35,896 nt of DNA from positions 1 to 35,896 of IMG/VR virus record IMGVR_UViG_3300034355_000213; one strand, written 5' to 3'. The first letter of the stretch is position 1. Each line of letters begins with the position of its first letter. Below, piece by piece: positions 13,278 to 20,340 of this stretch. Made by a program: the position numbers and the translations under genes. The notes under the pieces were generated by a model. That model did no database searches, was not told the DNA's origin, and saw only the letters and a program-made list of their open reading frames with translations. Source of the DNA: a virus.

Positions 13278-13553
13278 TACGAACTCATTGGCTGGCAAGA
13301 TGTCCTGACCAAAAGGTTTTCGCGGCTCCTGCATTTGATAGAAGTTATAATCGAGCAAATATGGTAAGATGCGCGGCATCAGCCATTCACGCATAGCATT
13401 TGTTGATGCGGCCACTGGCGCGGGCTGATAAGGGGCCGTGCGGCCATAGGTAGCTGCATCATGGGGGAGAGTAGCTTGGAACGCCCGAATCCTATCCCAA
13501 AAGTCTTTATTGGCGCGCTGATCGCCACCTAGATACCCAGAGATCTCATCCAT
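13257..13553 (-). CDS. Hypothetical protein opposing the small-gene cluster (98 aa)
   Basis: From ATG 13553 it reads MDEISGYLGGDQRANKDFWD then RIRAFQATLPHDAATYGRTA. A GTG at 13562 would add three residues. The C-terminus contains EPRKPFGQDILPANEFVKI. It converges on the small-gene operon and its last codons lie in that operon's terminator stem. It is probably the most distal gene of leftward transcription or has its own promoter (a candidate lies at 13798-13826). No family is recognised. Confidence 0.55.
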   Translation of the reverse strand: MDEISGYLGGDQRANKDFWDRIRAFQATLPHDAATYGRTAPYQPAPVAASTNAMREWLMPRILPYLLDYNFYQMQEPRKPFGQDILPANEFVKITPRR

Positions 13554-13773
13554 GACAGACACCGAATTCGAGCGGCGCTTGAAAGCGCTGCAACAGGAAG
13601 TAAGCAGCGCCTATCTTAAAGGATACGAGGAAGCTAGGCAACGCTCACAATGGACGATCAGCGCCGCCGTTGACGAAAGCAACCGCCTTCGCTTGGCGCT
13701 CGAAGAGGCGCTGGTTGGTGCGGACGAAACAACAAAAATAAAAATTCTTGAAACATTGCGAAGAAAATCATAG
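13552..13773 (+). CDS. Small coiled-coil hypothetical protein (73 aa)
   Basis: It reads MTDTEFERRLKALQQEVSSA then YLKGYEEARQRSQWTISAAV, and is charged and helical throughout with Leu/Ala heptads. Its start overlaps the start of the opposing 98-aa gene by 2 bp, so the two are divergent, head to head. No clear Shine-Dalgarno is seen (only AGAGA at 13540-13544). Probably real by its protein-like composition, but the weak start keeps confidence moderate. Confidence 0.5.
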   Translation: MTDTEFERRLKALQQEVSSAYLKGYEEARQRSQWTISAAVDESNRLRLALEEALVGADETTKIKILETLRRKS

Positions 13774-13797
13774 CCAAACCCTCCAAAGGGTCAGACC

Positions 13798-13826
13798 ATG
13801 ATCCCACCGTTTCTCATAAATGTCAA
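13798..13826 (-). promoter_or_regulatory. Candidate sigma70 promoter reading leftward
   Basis: On the minus strand TTGACA (13826-13821) and GATCAT (13803-13798) are 17 bp apart. The -35 is perfect and the -10 matches 4 of 6. Transcription would start near 13791 at a small ACCCT-TTGG-AGGGT hairpin and run antisense to the 73-aa gene and into the 98-aa gene. Confidence 0.4.
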
Positions 13827-13871
13827 CGGCATAGCCCCTCTTTGCAGGTGTGATAGACGATTTTAGTTAGC

Positions 13872-16262
13872 TCACACCCACTTAGGCTTAGACTTAGGCA
13901 TAGGGACAACATTATTGTCTTTAGGCTTCTCATCGTCTTTAGGCTTCTCATCGTATTTAACCTTATTCTCTAACATTTCCCTGAGTTTAGATTTTTTATA
14001 ATCGGCTAACATGTGCGGCGCGCAGAATATGTGCTTCTTGGTCTGATATTCCGGCGTTCCTACAGAGCCGCAATCAATCCAGCCTGCTTCCTTGAGCGCC
14101 TGAAACAGCGCCGCTGGCGGTATCTTCATTTTAGTAGCTGGCGCTTTAGTTGATACAGCTAGATCTTGACAAATCTTATGGAATGGACTGCCAATAACTT
14201 CACGATCAAATGGCGGCTCTTTGTTTCTTATCGCGTCTAAGATGTAACTTTCAGCCAGCGACATGCCGCTCTCGATCAGCGAGGCTTTATAATCGGTCAG
14301 CGGCGGCATCATGCCAGGATTAAACTTAGCCACGTCGCGGTCGTGTAACCACTGAGCGATAGCGTTGAAGCCCTCGCGCTGATACCATGCCGCCATAGCC
14401 GCGCCATCGCGTGGGTGCATACGCGGTGCAGTAGACCACACGCAGAACCAGCGACGGTCGGTTGACTCAAGCGTGATCGGCAGACGATGATTTGTAAACG
14501 CTAGAACGAATAAACGGTTGAGCATGTAATAGGGATGCAAGCCCTTACGGTTGATCGAGATCAGATCCGGCGGCGCAGCGATAAGCGGCTTAAGTTGGTT
14601 AGCCAGCGCGCGGCGTTCGACGGCCTCGCCTTCCTTTAACTCGTTGAGGACAACGATCTCGCTTTCTAAAAGATAGCCCCACTGATTGTTAATTAGCTCG
14701 TTCTTTATCAAGCCATAGTTACGATGAAACGGCCCGCATATACTCCAGATAAACGGTGCCCACATAAGATCCTTACCAGCGCCTTCATCGCCGCCGTGTA
14801 AGACCGCATGGTTTATTTTAATCTTAGGCTTTTGCAGCTTGAACGCCATCATATCAAAAATATGTTCACGCTCGCCAGTCTCAGGGACAAGCAGCTCACA
14901 ATGCTTGTGCCAGCGGTCTATACTCGCGGTTGACGGAACGATAGCTGGGCGCGCTTCAAGCCATTTATTGCCATAGACAAGACCATCGCGCGTAATCGTC
15001 GCATTCTCACCCGATGCGTAAGTGATCTCATCGACAATCTCTGCTCCTTTGGCTTGTCTGTTTTCATCATAAAAAGTCGCTGCCTCAACTTTGCGCCCTG
15101 TGTGAACTGATATGCACTTAGTCCCACGGTAGATGGCGTTAAACGAAGGACGCGACACCTCACGCCGCGTCACCTTATTAAAATAACCATCATCAGTTAC
15201 AACATAAGCCCACTCATCAAACCAAGTCGCGCGGTCTTCTATAGCCTCAGTGCGTCGTTCTGCATCTTCTTGACGAACCTTAGCGTCGTCGGGAAATATA
15301 TCGTTAGGTTCGTTATTGGCGCGCAGCTTTTGACCAAGCTCTGATATAAGCTCACTACGTAGCCCTTGCTTCTCAGATGGGCCACCATTATCAGCGACCC
15401 ATTTTAAAAAATAATTGCTGTCGATCTTATCTCTGCAATGACCGTGAAAACAAAAATAAGATCTCGTCGCAGCGTGATAGCGTCCTTCAATGCCTTCGCT
15501 GTGTTCTTCATGGTTAGGACAGATAACGCTGCGCCAGCCTTCATTGTTGATACTCGTTAAGATTAAATTATTATCGTTCAACCATGCGGTGATGTTATCA
15601 TTACCTGTATCTTTAATCTTTATAGGACGACCGCTCGTTGTATTGGCTTCACCTGGCGTTACATTAAGCGCGGTGCAGATCTGTTCAAGCGTAAACAAAC
15701 GATCTGGATTAAACTCAAGTAATTTAGCTGCAAAATTGTTGCGGCCACGCTTTAAATTAACACTGCCTGGCATACGGAAATTACGAACTGGATTATTTGC
15801 GCCTTTGTCAGTGTAAAGCGCATCAGCTATGGCGTTAATCGCTGCGCTGAACTCATTCGTTGTCGGTTGGTTATCTGGATCAAAAGCATAGCCCCACTGA
15901 ATAGATCCTTCAGATGTTTCCATCTTCCAAGTAGGTTCAAGCGGCGGTATGATTAACTGACCATAATCTTTCAATGATCCAATGTCGTCTAACATCATAA
16001 CAAGAACGTAGTCGCAGTTAGCGGCTGATGCGCTTACTTTACCGTCAACGAAACGCTCTTTTATATAACAGCCTGTGTTACCATACCAAGAGTCGCCTTC
16101 TTTAATGCGCGCTTGTTCAGGTAAAAACGCAGGATAAGTAGACTCCGGCGTTCCGTCGGGGAAGTAATGCACTTCACCGTCACGTTTCTTTAATATCTGT
16201 TTAGTAAAAAGCGCTGTCTCACCATCGAATGAAAGGCTTTTAAGAAAGTCAACAAAAGTCAT
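13872..16262 (-). CDS. Primase-helicase, AEP-type primase with SF3/DUF5906-type helicase (796 aa)
   Basis: It is expected to unwind phage DNA and lay down primers at the fork. Order of parts: an archaeo-eukaryotic-primase-like N-terminus with the acidic strand YVLVMMLDDIG (85-95), SEGSIQWGY (117-125) and NFRMPGSVNLKRG (161-173); a Cys/His zinc site (C248, H251, H254, C271, H273, C276); then a helicase with Walker A GGDEGAGKDL (490-499), a Walker B-like strand SEIVVLNEL (534-542), and the FTNHRLPI / DRRW segment (589-605) typical of DUF5906/VapE-like helicases. I use ATG 16262, which overlaps the polymerase stop as ATGA. An upstream ATG at 16319 lies inside polA. The C-terminus ends in repeated KPKDDEKPKD acidic-basic units. 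Confidence 0.88.
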   Translation of the reverse strand: MTFVDFLKSLSFDGETALFTKQILKKRDGEVHYFPDGTPESTYPAFLPEQARIKEGDSWYGNTGCYIKERFVDGKVSASAANCDYVLVMMLDDIGSLKDYGQLIIPPLEPTWKMETSEGSIQWGYAFDPDNQPTTNEFSAAINAIADALYTDKGANNPVRNFRMPGSVNLKRGRNNFAAKLLEFNPDRLFTLEQICTALNVTPGEANTTSGRPIKIKDTGNDNITAWLNDNNLILTSINNEGWRSVICPNHEEHSEGIEGRYHAATRSYFCFHGHCRDKIDSNYFLKWVADNGGPSEKQGLRSELISELGQKLRANNEPNDIFPDDAKVRQEDAERRTEAIEDRATWFDEWAYVVTDDGYFNKVTRREVSRPSFNAIYRGTKCISVHTGRKVEAATFYDENRQAKGAEIVDEITYASGENATITRDGLVYGNKWLEARPAIVPSTASIDRWHKHCELLVPETGEREHIFDMMAFKLQKPKIKINHAVLHGGDEGAGKDLMWAPFIWSICGPFHRNYGLIKNELINNQWGYLLESEIVVLNELKEGEAVERRALANQLKPLIAAPPDLISINRKGLHPYYMLNRLFVLAFTNHRLPITLESTDRRWFCVWSTAPRMHPRDGAAMAAWYQREGFNAIAQWLHDRDVAKFNPGMMPPLTDYKASLIESGMSLAESYILDAIRNKEPPFDREVIGSPFHKICQDLAVSTKAPATKMKIPPAALFQALKEAGWIDCGSVGTPEYQTKKHIFCAPHMLADYKKSKLREMLENKVKYDEKPKDDEKPKDNNVVPMPKSKPKWV

Positions 16263-18181
16263 TTGCCATACCGCCCCATAACGGAAACTTCTATATTTAA
16301 TGGTAAACCTTCCGCCCATGACGGCGGCGTTTTCATTATTCGTTCTAATGCTTTTTGTGCTTTGTCTGGATTATCTGTTTCAATAACAATTTCATCGTGA
16401 ACGTGTAGAACAGTATCAAAACCTTCATCATCAAGGCAGCGTAAAGCATGGCGTAAAATATCTGCGGCGGTAGCTTGTGTAATATTTTCACAAGCTAATC
16501 CTTTCCATAGTCTTGCACGCGGCCATTGTTTAGCGTCGGCGCTAGGCTTAAATGACGCTTTAGCGTATGTTACCTCTTCTTTGGCGCTATTAAAATCGGC
16601 ATACGGATAGCACAGCCTGCGACCCGAAGGGAGAATATACCAAAGGTGTCTATTCTGCCGCAAGTATTTTACGCGGCCTGCTTCAAACTCCGTGTCGTCA
16701 TTTCGCATAGCGCTTGTGTAGGCTTCTTGTAACGCAGACCAAAAGTCAGCGGCCCAATCATTAGCCTTTCGCCAACCGATGACCATCTGGTTTGCTTCAG
16801 TTTCAGGCAAATCAACGCCGTAGATGCGCCCCATCGCAGCGAACGCGCCAATACCGCCAGCAAATCCACACGCAAGCTCTTGAACTTTACCGATCTGTCG
16901 CTGATCTTTTGTTACTTGATCTTCTGTTATATTAAATGTTTTAGCCGCGTTTACTTTATAAACATCAGCGCCCGTCTCAAACAAAGTTAGTTTGGCTTGA
17001 CCGTTATTGGACAACCACGGAGTTATACGGGCTTCAATGGACGCCCAGTCTGCTACTACAAACTTTTTGTTAGTGGCTGGTATTAACGCGGGGCGTAACA
17101 TACCCTTGAGCACATCTGTGACGCGCTTACCATGTATAGGCACTATCGGTTTACGACGCACCATATCTTGACGAACTGAGTCTGGTTTGTCTGCACACTT
17201 ACGTGCGAAGTTATGCACTTGCGCGCCGTATGATGACGCTCTGCCCGTGGCGCTGCCACCTGCGAATACAAACGCGCCGCGCACACGGTCGTCATCTCCG
17301 GCGAGTTGTTCAAGCCGTTTGAACTTAGCGACCGAGGACGCCCACATATCATCGGCGCATTGTATGACCTCAAGGACATCGGGCGGCACTTGGTCAGGGT
17401 CGCCCATTGACAACAGCGCGGCCCGCACGCTCTTGTCGATAGACGGCTTGTCGTTCTTGACCGCCAGCGCACGCGCATCTGGCCCTAGCCGCGCTAACAC
17501 CCACTCGCGCATCTTAGGACTGCGGACAGATGTGATCGCGCCTTTGGTTATATCAACCACGCGTTTTTGAATATCAACAATCTCTGCATCAGAATAAAGC
17601 AGCGCGGCTTTGCACAGCTTGACATCTACGCGCACGCCTCTGTCGTTGATGCGTTCGTTGACGTGATAATCGGTTAGCTGTTCTTCACTCAACGGTTCGA
17701 TGCGTTGGCTGAAGTCTCGCATAGCGCGAACGTCCTGCGCGCAGTATCTAATTAGACCTTTCATATCTTCGTCAGTGCCTTTAAACGGTGGTGTGCAGAG
17801 CTTCTTAACAAGCGCGCCGCCTTTGTGATCTTTACGCATTGACGCGCCCATGAAGCGCCCGACATCTTCTAACGATCCTGGCATACAGTTAGCGCGTGCC
17901 TGTGCAGAGGTGCAGTAAAAGCGATCTATTGGCATCGGCATACCAAGCACATGCTCTATGATTAGTCGCTCGAAGGCTGCGTTATGCGCGCAGATTTGAT
18001 GGTCTGGAGCGTTAGCGAATATCTTACGCATCTCCGACACGTTCGTCGTGACGTTGACGCTCTCATCATTAAAAGCAAAGGCCATGCACAACACTTGCGT
18101 CGAAGGATGACGAGCGTAGTTATATACGCCCGCCACCTTCAGATCGCACTCGCTCCGCGTTTCAAAGTCTAACCAGATCAT
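16259..18181 (-). CDS. polA: Family A DNA polymerase with 3'-5' exonuclease (640 aa)
   Basis: This is the replicative polymerase of the phage. The proofreading domain has Exo I WLDFETRS (D5, E7), Exo II AHNAAFE (N67, E71 in place of the usual D) and Exo III YCAQD (Y146, D150). The polymerase domain has motif A VADWASIEAR (D378, E383), the O-helix RQIGKVQELACGFAGG (R428, K432, F440) and motif C HVHDE (D596, E597). No 5'-3' exonuclease is present, which is normal for phage enzymes. Aligned to E. coli Pol I, position 762 is Leu (L436 here) and position 766 is Phe. It starts on the stop of an exported-protein gene and its stop overlaps the primase-helicase start. Confidence 0.95.
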   Translation of the reverse strand: MIWLDFETRSECDLKVAGVYNYARHPSTQVLCMAFAFNDESVNVTTNVSEMRKIFANAPDHQICAHNAAFERLIIEHVLGMPMPIDRFYCTSAQARANCMPGSLEDVGRFMGASMRKDHKGGALVKKLCTPPFKGTDEDMKGLIRYCAQDVRAMRDFSQRIEPLSEEQLTDYHVNERINDRGVRVDVKLCKAALLYSDAEIVDIQKRVVDITKGAITSVRSPKMREWVLARLGPDARALAVKNDKPSIDKSVRAALLSMGDPDQVPPDVLEVIQCADDMWASSVAKFKRLEQLAGDDDRVRGAFVFAGGSATGRASSYGAQVHNFARKCADKPDSVRQDMVRRKPIVPIHGKRVTDVLKGMLRPALIPATNKKFVVADWASIEARITPWLSNNGQAKLTLFETGADVYKVNAAKTFNITEDQVTKDQRQIGKVQELACGFAGGIGAFAAMGRIYGVDLPETEANQMVIGWRKANDWAADFWSALQEAYTSAMRNDDTEFEAGRVKYLRQNRHLWYILPSGRRLCYPYADFNSAKEEVTYAKASFKPSADAKQWPRARLWKGLACENITQATAADILRHALRCLDDEGFDTVLHVHDEIVIETDNPDKAQKALERIMKTPPSWAEGLPLNIEVSVMGRYGK

Positions 18182-18411
18182 TTTGGCGCATCATATCTTG
18201 TGCCGATAGTCTGGCCGTAACGGTTGCTGTAATACATGCCATACTCATCGCCTACGCCCGCCGCGACCATGCGCCCATTGCGGTCATAGATGAAAGTTTG
18301 CTCGCCGTAGTTCATCTCAGTGAACCTCTCCACCTCCTGTGCGTTCAAAGGCTGTGCGATAAGCGTCAACGATGCGGTCAAGAACAAAAAGTATCTCATC
18401 TGGTTTCTCAT
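18178..18411 (-). CDS. Small exported protein with signal peptide (77 aa)
   Basis: The N-terminus MRNQMRYFLFLTASLTLIAQ followed by PLNA-QE is a classic Sec signal peptide with a likely cut after PLNA. The mature part (about 53 aa) has a repeated aromatic/Gly pattern: TFIYDRNGRMVAAG and YYSNRYGQTIGTRY. A start at the second Met (18399) is equally plausible. It overlaps the 56-aa gene upstream by 95 bp in another frame, and its stop overlaps the polymerase ATG. An exported product inside a replication operon is unexpected. Superinfection exclusion or envelope change are possibilities, without proof. Confidence 0.7.
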   Translation of the reverse strand: MRNQMRYFLFLTASLTLIAQPLNAQEVERFTEMNYGEQTFIYDRNGRMVAAGVGDEYGMYYSNRYGQTIGTRYDAPK

Positions 18412-18487
18412 GTTTGTCAGAGTATTCTTTAATGGTGAATAGTAGATCGCCCATCAGTTGCTTTAGTCGTGTTTCTTCGTCACTCAT
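18317..18487 (-). CDS. Small acidic hypothetical protein (56 aa)
   Basis: It reads MSDEETRLKQLMGDLLFTIK then EYSDKHEKPDEILFVLDRIV, and ends GGGEVH. It is helical and acidic. Its ATG lies 8 bp before the end of the upstream 129-aa gene (ATGAGTGA), which indicates coupling. It overlaps the exported-protein gene by 95 bp. Protein-like composition and the coupled start support it. Confidence 0.55.
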   Translation of the reverse strand: MSDEETRLKQLMGDLLFTIKEYSDKHEKPDEILFVLDRIVDAYRTAFERTGGGEVH

Positions 18488-18869
18488 CCCCACTCTCCCG
18501 AATAGCGGCGCGGACGTCGCCGCACACTGTTTGTAATCCTTGCCAAATTTCGTCTAATCTTTCTCGCAACATCTTATTCTCAGCGCGGAGACTTGCGTTT
18601 TCAGTTAGCAGCCGAGCGTTCATCTCAGCCTGCGCGTAAAACTTCGCAATCTCGCGCTTTACATCCCGCAATTCTGCGCTGTCACCCATAACCGCTGTCT
18701 TTACGTCGCGGCGCAGCGTTTCATTCTCATCGTAGAGTTGTTCAATTTGATGCGCTGCGTCATAATAAAGGTTTGGCTTTTCTTTTATAATCTCAGCATT
18801 TACCGCGCGATTTAACAGACGTTTAATAATATCTCTTACCCGTTCACGGTCGTTATCTTCGCTTCCCAT
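18480..18869 (-). CDS. Coiled-coil hypothetical protein (129 aa)
   Basis: It starts MGSEDNDRERVRDIIKRLLN. A long coiled coil covers about residues 40-115, with Leu/Asn heptads (IEQLYDENETLRRDV, LLTENASLRAENKMLRERL). It resembles the leucine-zipper spacer of many small phage proteins and probably dimerises. It overlaps the 201-aa gene upstream by 34 bp and the 56-aa gene downstream by 8 bp. Its function is unknown. Confidence 0.7.
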   Translation of the reverse strand: MGSEDNDRERVRDIIKRLLNRAVNAEIIKEKPNLYYDAAHQIEQLYDENETLRRDVKTAVMGDSAELRDVKREIAKFYAQAEMNARLLTENASLRAENKMLRERLDEIWQGLQTVCGDVRAAIRESGDE

Positions 18870-19441
18870 ACGACTGACTCCTCTATCTTCGTTGGATCTT
18901 TTGCGTCTTGCGTTAAGAACTGCGTTTTGATCGGGCCAACGCCAAGCGCCATCCAGTAACGCGCGCCTGTTGCGGGCTTGCCGTTCCAGTTCTGTAGATA
19001 GGTGAACTGAATCACGTCTTGGTAATACACGCCCATCACATTGATCTGTGATATGTGTTCTTCAAAATGCACAATCTGCACGCCCTTACTTGCGGCTGGG
19101 GGCCAACATTTAAAAAAGTCAAACTTTGGATAGTTGATATAATCAGACCCAACTTCCTGAAACTCGCCCCAGCCTATCGGGGGGTTAAGAACAACTTTCT
19201 TGTTACCCGGATAATCATCGCGCCACTCAGCGACGCCAAAACCTGTGCGGTATTGATAATACCACTTGTTCAGCCATGTGCCTGCGCTGTCGTAGTTGTT
19301 ATACAACATGCTGTCGCTGCCCTTGTCGTAACTAAACACAGACGTAAACGACGGCGTATCCGGCGCAGAGTAATCGAAGCGACGTAGTTCGCCTGACTTG
19401 AAGAACGGCCAATAAGCCGGAACGAAAAGTTTATCCGCCAC
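18836..19441 (-). CDS. Hypothetical protein with GTG start (201 aa)
   Basis: It starts at GTG 19441 (MADKLFVPAYWPFFKSGELR), inside the end of the HTH gene, with AAGG about 6 nt upstream. It is rich in Trp, Tyr and Phe and looks beta-rich, for example TWLNKWYYQYRTGFGVAEW and YYQDVIQFTYLQNW. It has no nucleotide-binding motif, signal peptide or membrane segment. It is co-transcribed with replication genes. I do not recognise the family. Confidence 0.7.
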   Translation of the reverse strand: MADKLFVPAYWPFFKSGELRRFDYSAPDTPSFTSVFSYDKGSDSMLYNNYDSAGTWLNKWYYQYRTGFGVAEWRDDYPGNKKVVLNPPIGWGEFQEVGSDYINYPKFDFFKCWPPAASKGVQIVHFEEHISQINVMGVYYQDVIQFTYLQNWNGKPATGARYWMALGVGPIKTQFLTQDAKDPTKIEESVVWEAKITTVNG

Positions 19442-19610
19442 AGCGCACCTTATCCTTTGCTAGAGCTAGTCTTGTCCGCGCTGCGCTTGGCGATATGCTC
19501 AAGATCACCGCGATGTCTTTACATTTAAAGCCCTTACGAAACAGATCATACACCTGTTGTTCTTTGGGCGTTAGACGTGTTGCGTCGTTCCAAACTTTAC
19601 GTTCGGCCAT
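19431..19610 (-). CDS. Small helix-turn-helix protein, sigma region 4/LuxR-type (59 aa)
   Basis: It reads MAERKVWNDATRLTPKEQQV then YDLFRKGFKCKDIAVILSIS and PSAARTRLALAKDKV. The LTPKEQQVYDLFRKGFKCKDIA stretch, split here as LTPKEQQVYDLF and GFKCKDIAVIL, fits a sigma region 4/LuxR helix-turn-helix. It is almost entirely the DNA-binding unit. It probably regulates transcription. It overlaps the next gene's GTG start by 11 bp. Upstream are two hairpins (19639-19702), the only sizeable gap in this operon. Confidence 0.75.
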   Translation of the reverse strand: MAERKVWNDATRLTPKEQQVYDLFRKGFKCKDIAVILSISPSAARTRLALAKDKVRCGG

Positions 19611-19638
19611 CTTCTTATCTTTCTGTTTGGAAGTTAAC

Positions 19639-19670
19639 GGGGCGGCCCGATGTCACGCGAATACCGCCCC
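19639..19670 (-). other. Intercistronic hairpin 1
   Basis: GGGGCGG (19639-19645) pairs perfectly with CCGCCCC (19664-19670), loop 18 nt. No T-tract follows on either strand, so it is not a standard terminator. Confidence 0.55.
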
Positions 19671-19677
19671 GCAATCC

Positions 19678-19702
19678 ATCTAGGAGACGATCATACCTAG
19701 AT
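19678..19702 (-). other. Intercistronic hairpin 2
   Basis: ATCTAGG (19678-19684) pairs perfectly with CCTAGAT (19696-19702), loop 11 nt, just after the stop of the 210-aa gene. No T-tract follows. It may stabilise or mark processing of the message. Confidence 0.5.
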
Positions 19703-19707
19703 GAATA

Positions 19708-20340
19708 TCAGCTACGGCGGCGGCGCACCGTGCTTGCCGGTTCAGGTATCACATCCTCACCGGCGCTGCCGTCTAAGCCGATCCACTTAATGATCTTAAA
19801 TACAGGAGTGTAAACACGACCATAAACCTTATGTGCGTAGTATTCACTACCAAGTTCTACCAGCGGCACAATCGCTTCAGGATCTGAGTCAGATTTATCC
19901 GCTACTTGGTGCATAAGCGCTGTTAGGGCGCGCTTACCACCAACTGACGTTGTTGAGAAACGCGCGTTTAACTCTTCATCAGAGCCTTGCACACATTTCA
20001 CAGCCATGCCCAGTTGGTTTTCCCAACCACGCGCAGCGCCACTAGGAGGTGGCCCAAGATCTACCGAATCAAGATCGACATTTATCGGATACATCTTCTC
20101 AGCCAATACTTCGCCTTGGCCCCAAGCAATAAAGCCGTGAACAAAAGAGAAAGGATTGACCGCCCATACGCTAGTCTTCTCAATTTCAGTCTGGTCAGCG
20201 CCGACGACCCAGTGGCCGGTCTTGTCCATCTTGATAATTGCTGCGTTCATAGGCGCAAATTCGGATTTAACCGAACGCAACACCTGTGAAAGATTAGCTA
20301 TTACGTTATGTTCAACATTAAACTTTACTAGATCAGACAT
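19708..20340 (-). CDS. Probable ssDNA-associated replication/recombination protein (210 aa)
   Basis: It starts MSDLVKFNVEHNVIANLSQV. Typical stretches are VWAVNPFSFVHGFIAWGQGE, LGMAVKCVQG, FSTTSVGGKRALTALM and VYGRVYTPVFKIIKWIGLDG. A phage family with these signatures is regularly encoded between DUF2800 and family A polymerase genes, the place held by DUF2815 single-stranded DNA-binding proteins in related gene orders. That position is the main reason for the functional guess. The C-terminus (TVRRRRS) is basic. Its start overlaps the DUF2800 stop. A two-hairpin gap follows. Confidence 0.65.
   Translation of the reverse strand: MSDLVKFNVEHNVIANLSQVLRSVKSEFAPMNAAIIKMDKTGHWVVGADQTEIEKTSVWAVNPFSFVHGFIAWGQGEVLAEKMYPINVDLDSVDLGPPPSGAARGWENQLGMAVKCVQGSDEELNARFSTTSVGGKRALTALMHQVADKSDSDPEAIVPLVELGSEYYAHKVYGRVYTPVFKIIKWIGLDGSAGEDVIPEPASTVRRRRS

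Noticed and set aside
16263-16319. N-terminal extension of the primase-helicase
   Set aside because: It lies inside the polymerase gene. The ATG at 16262 makes the usual ATGA overlap.
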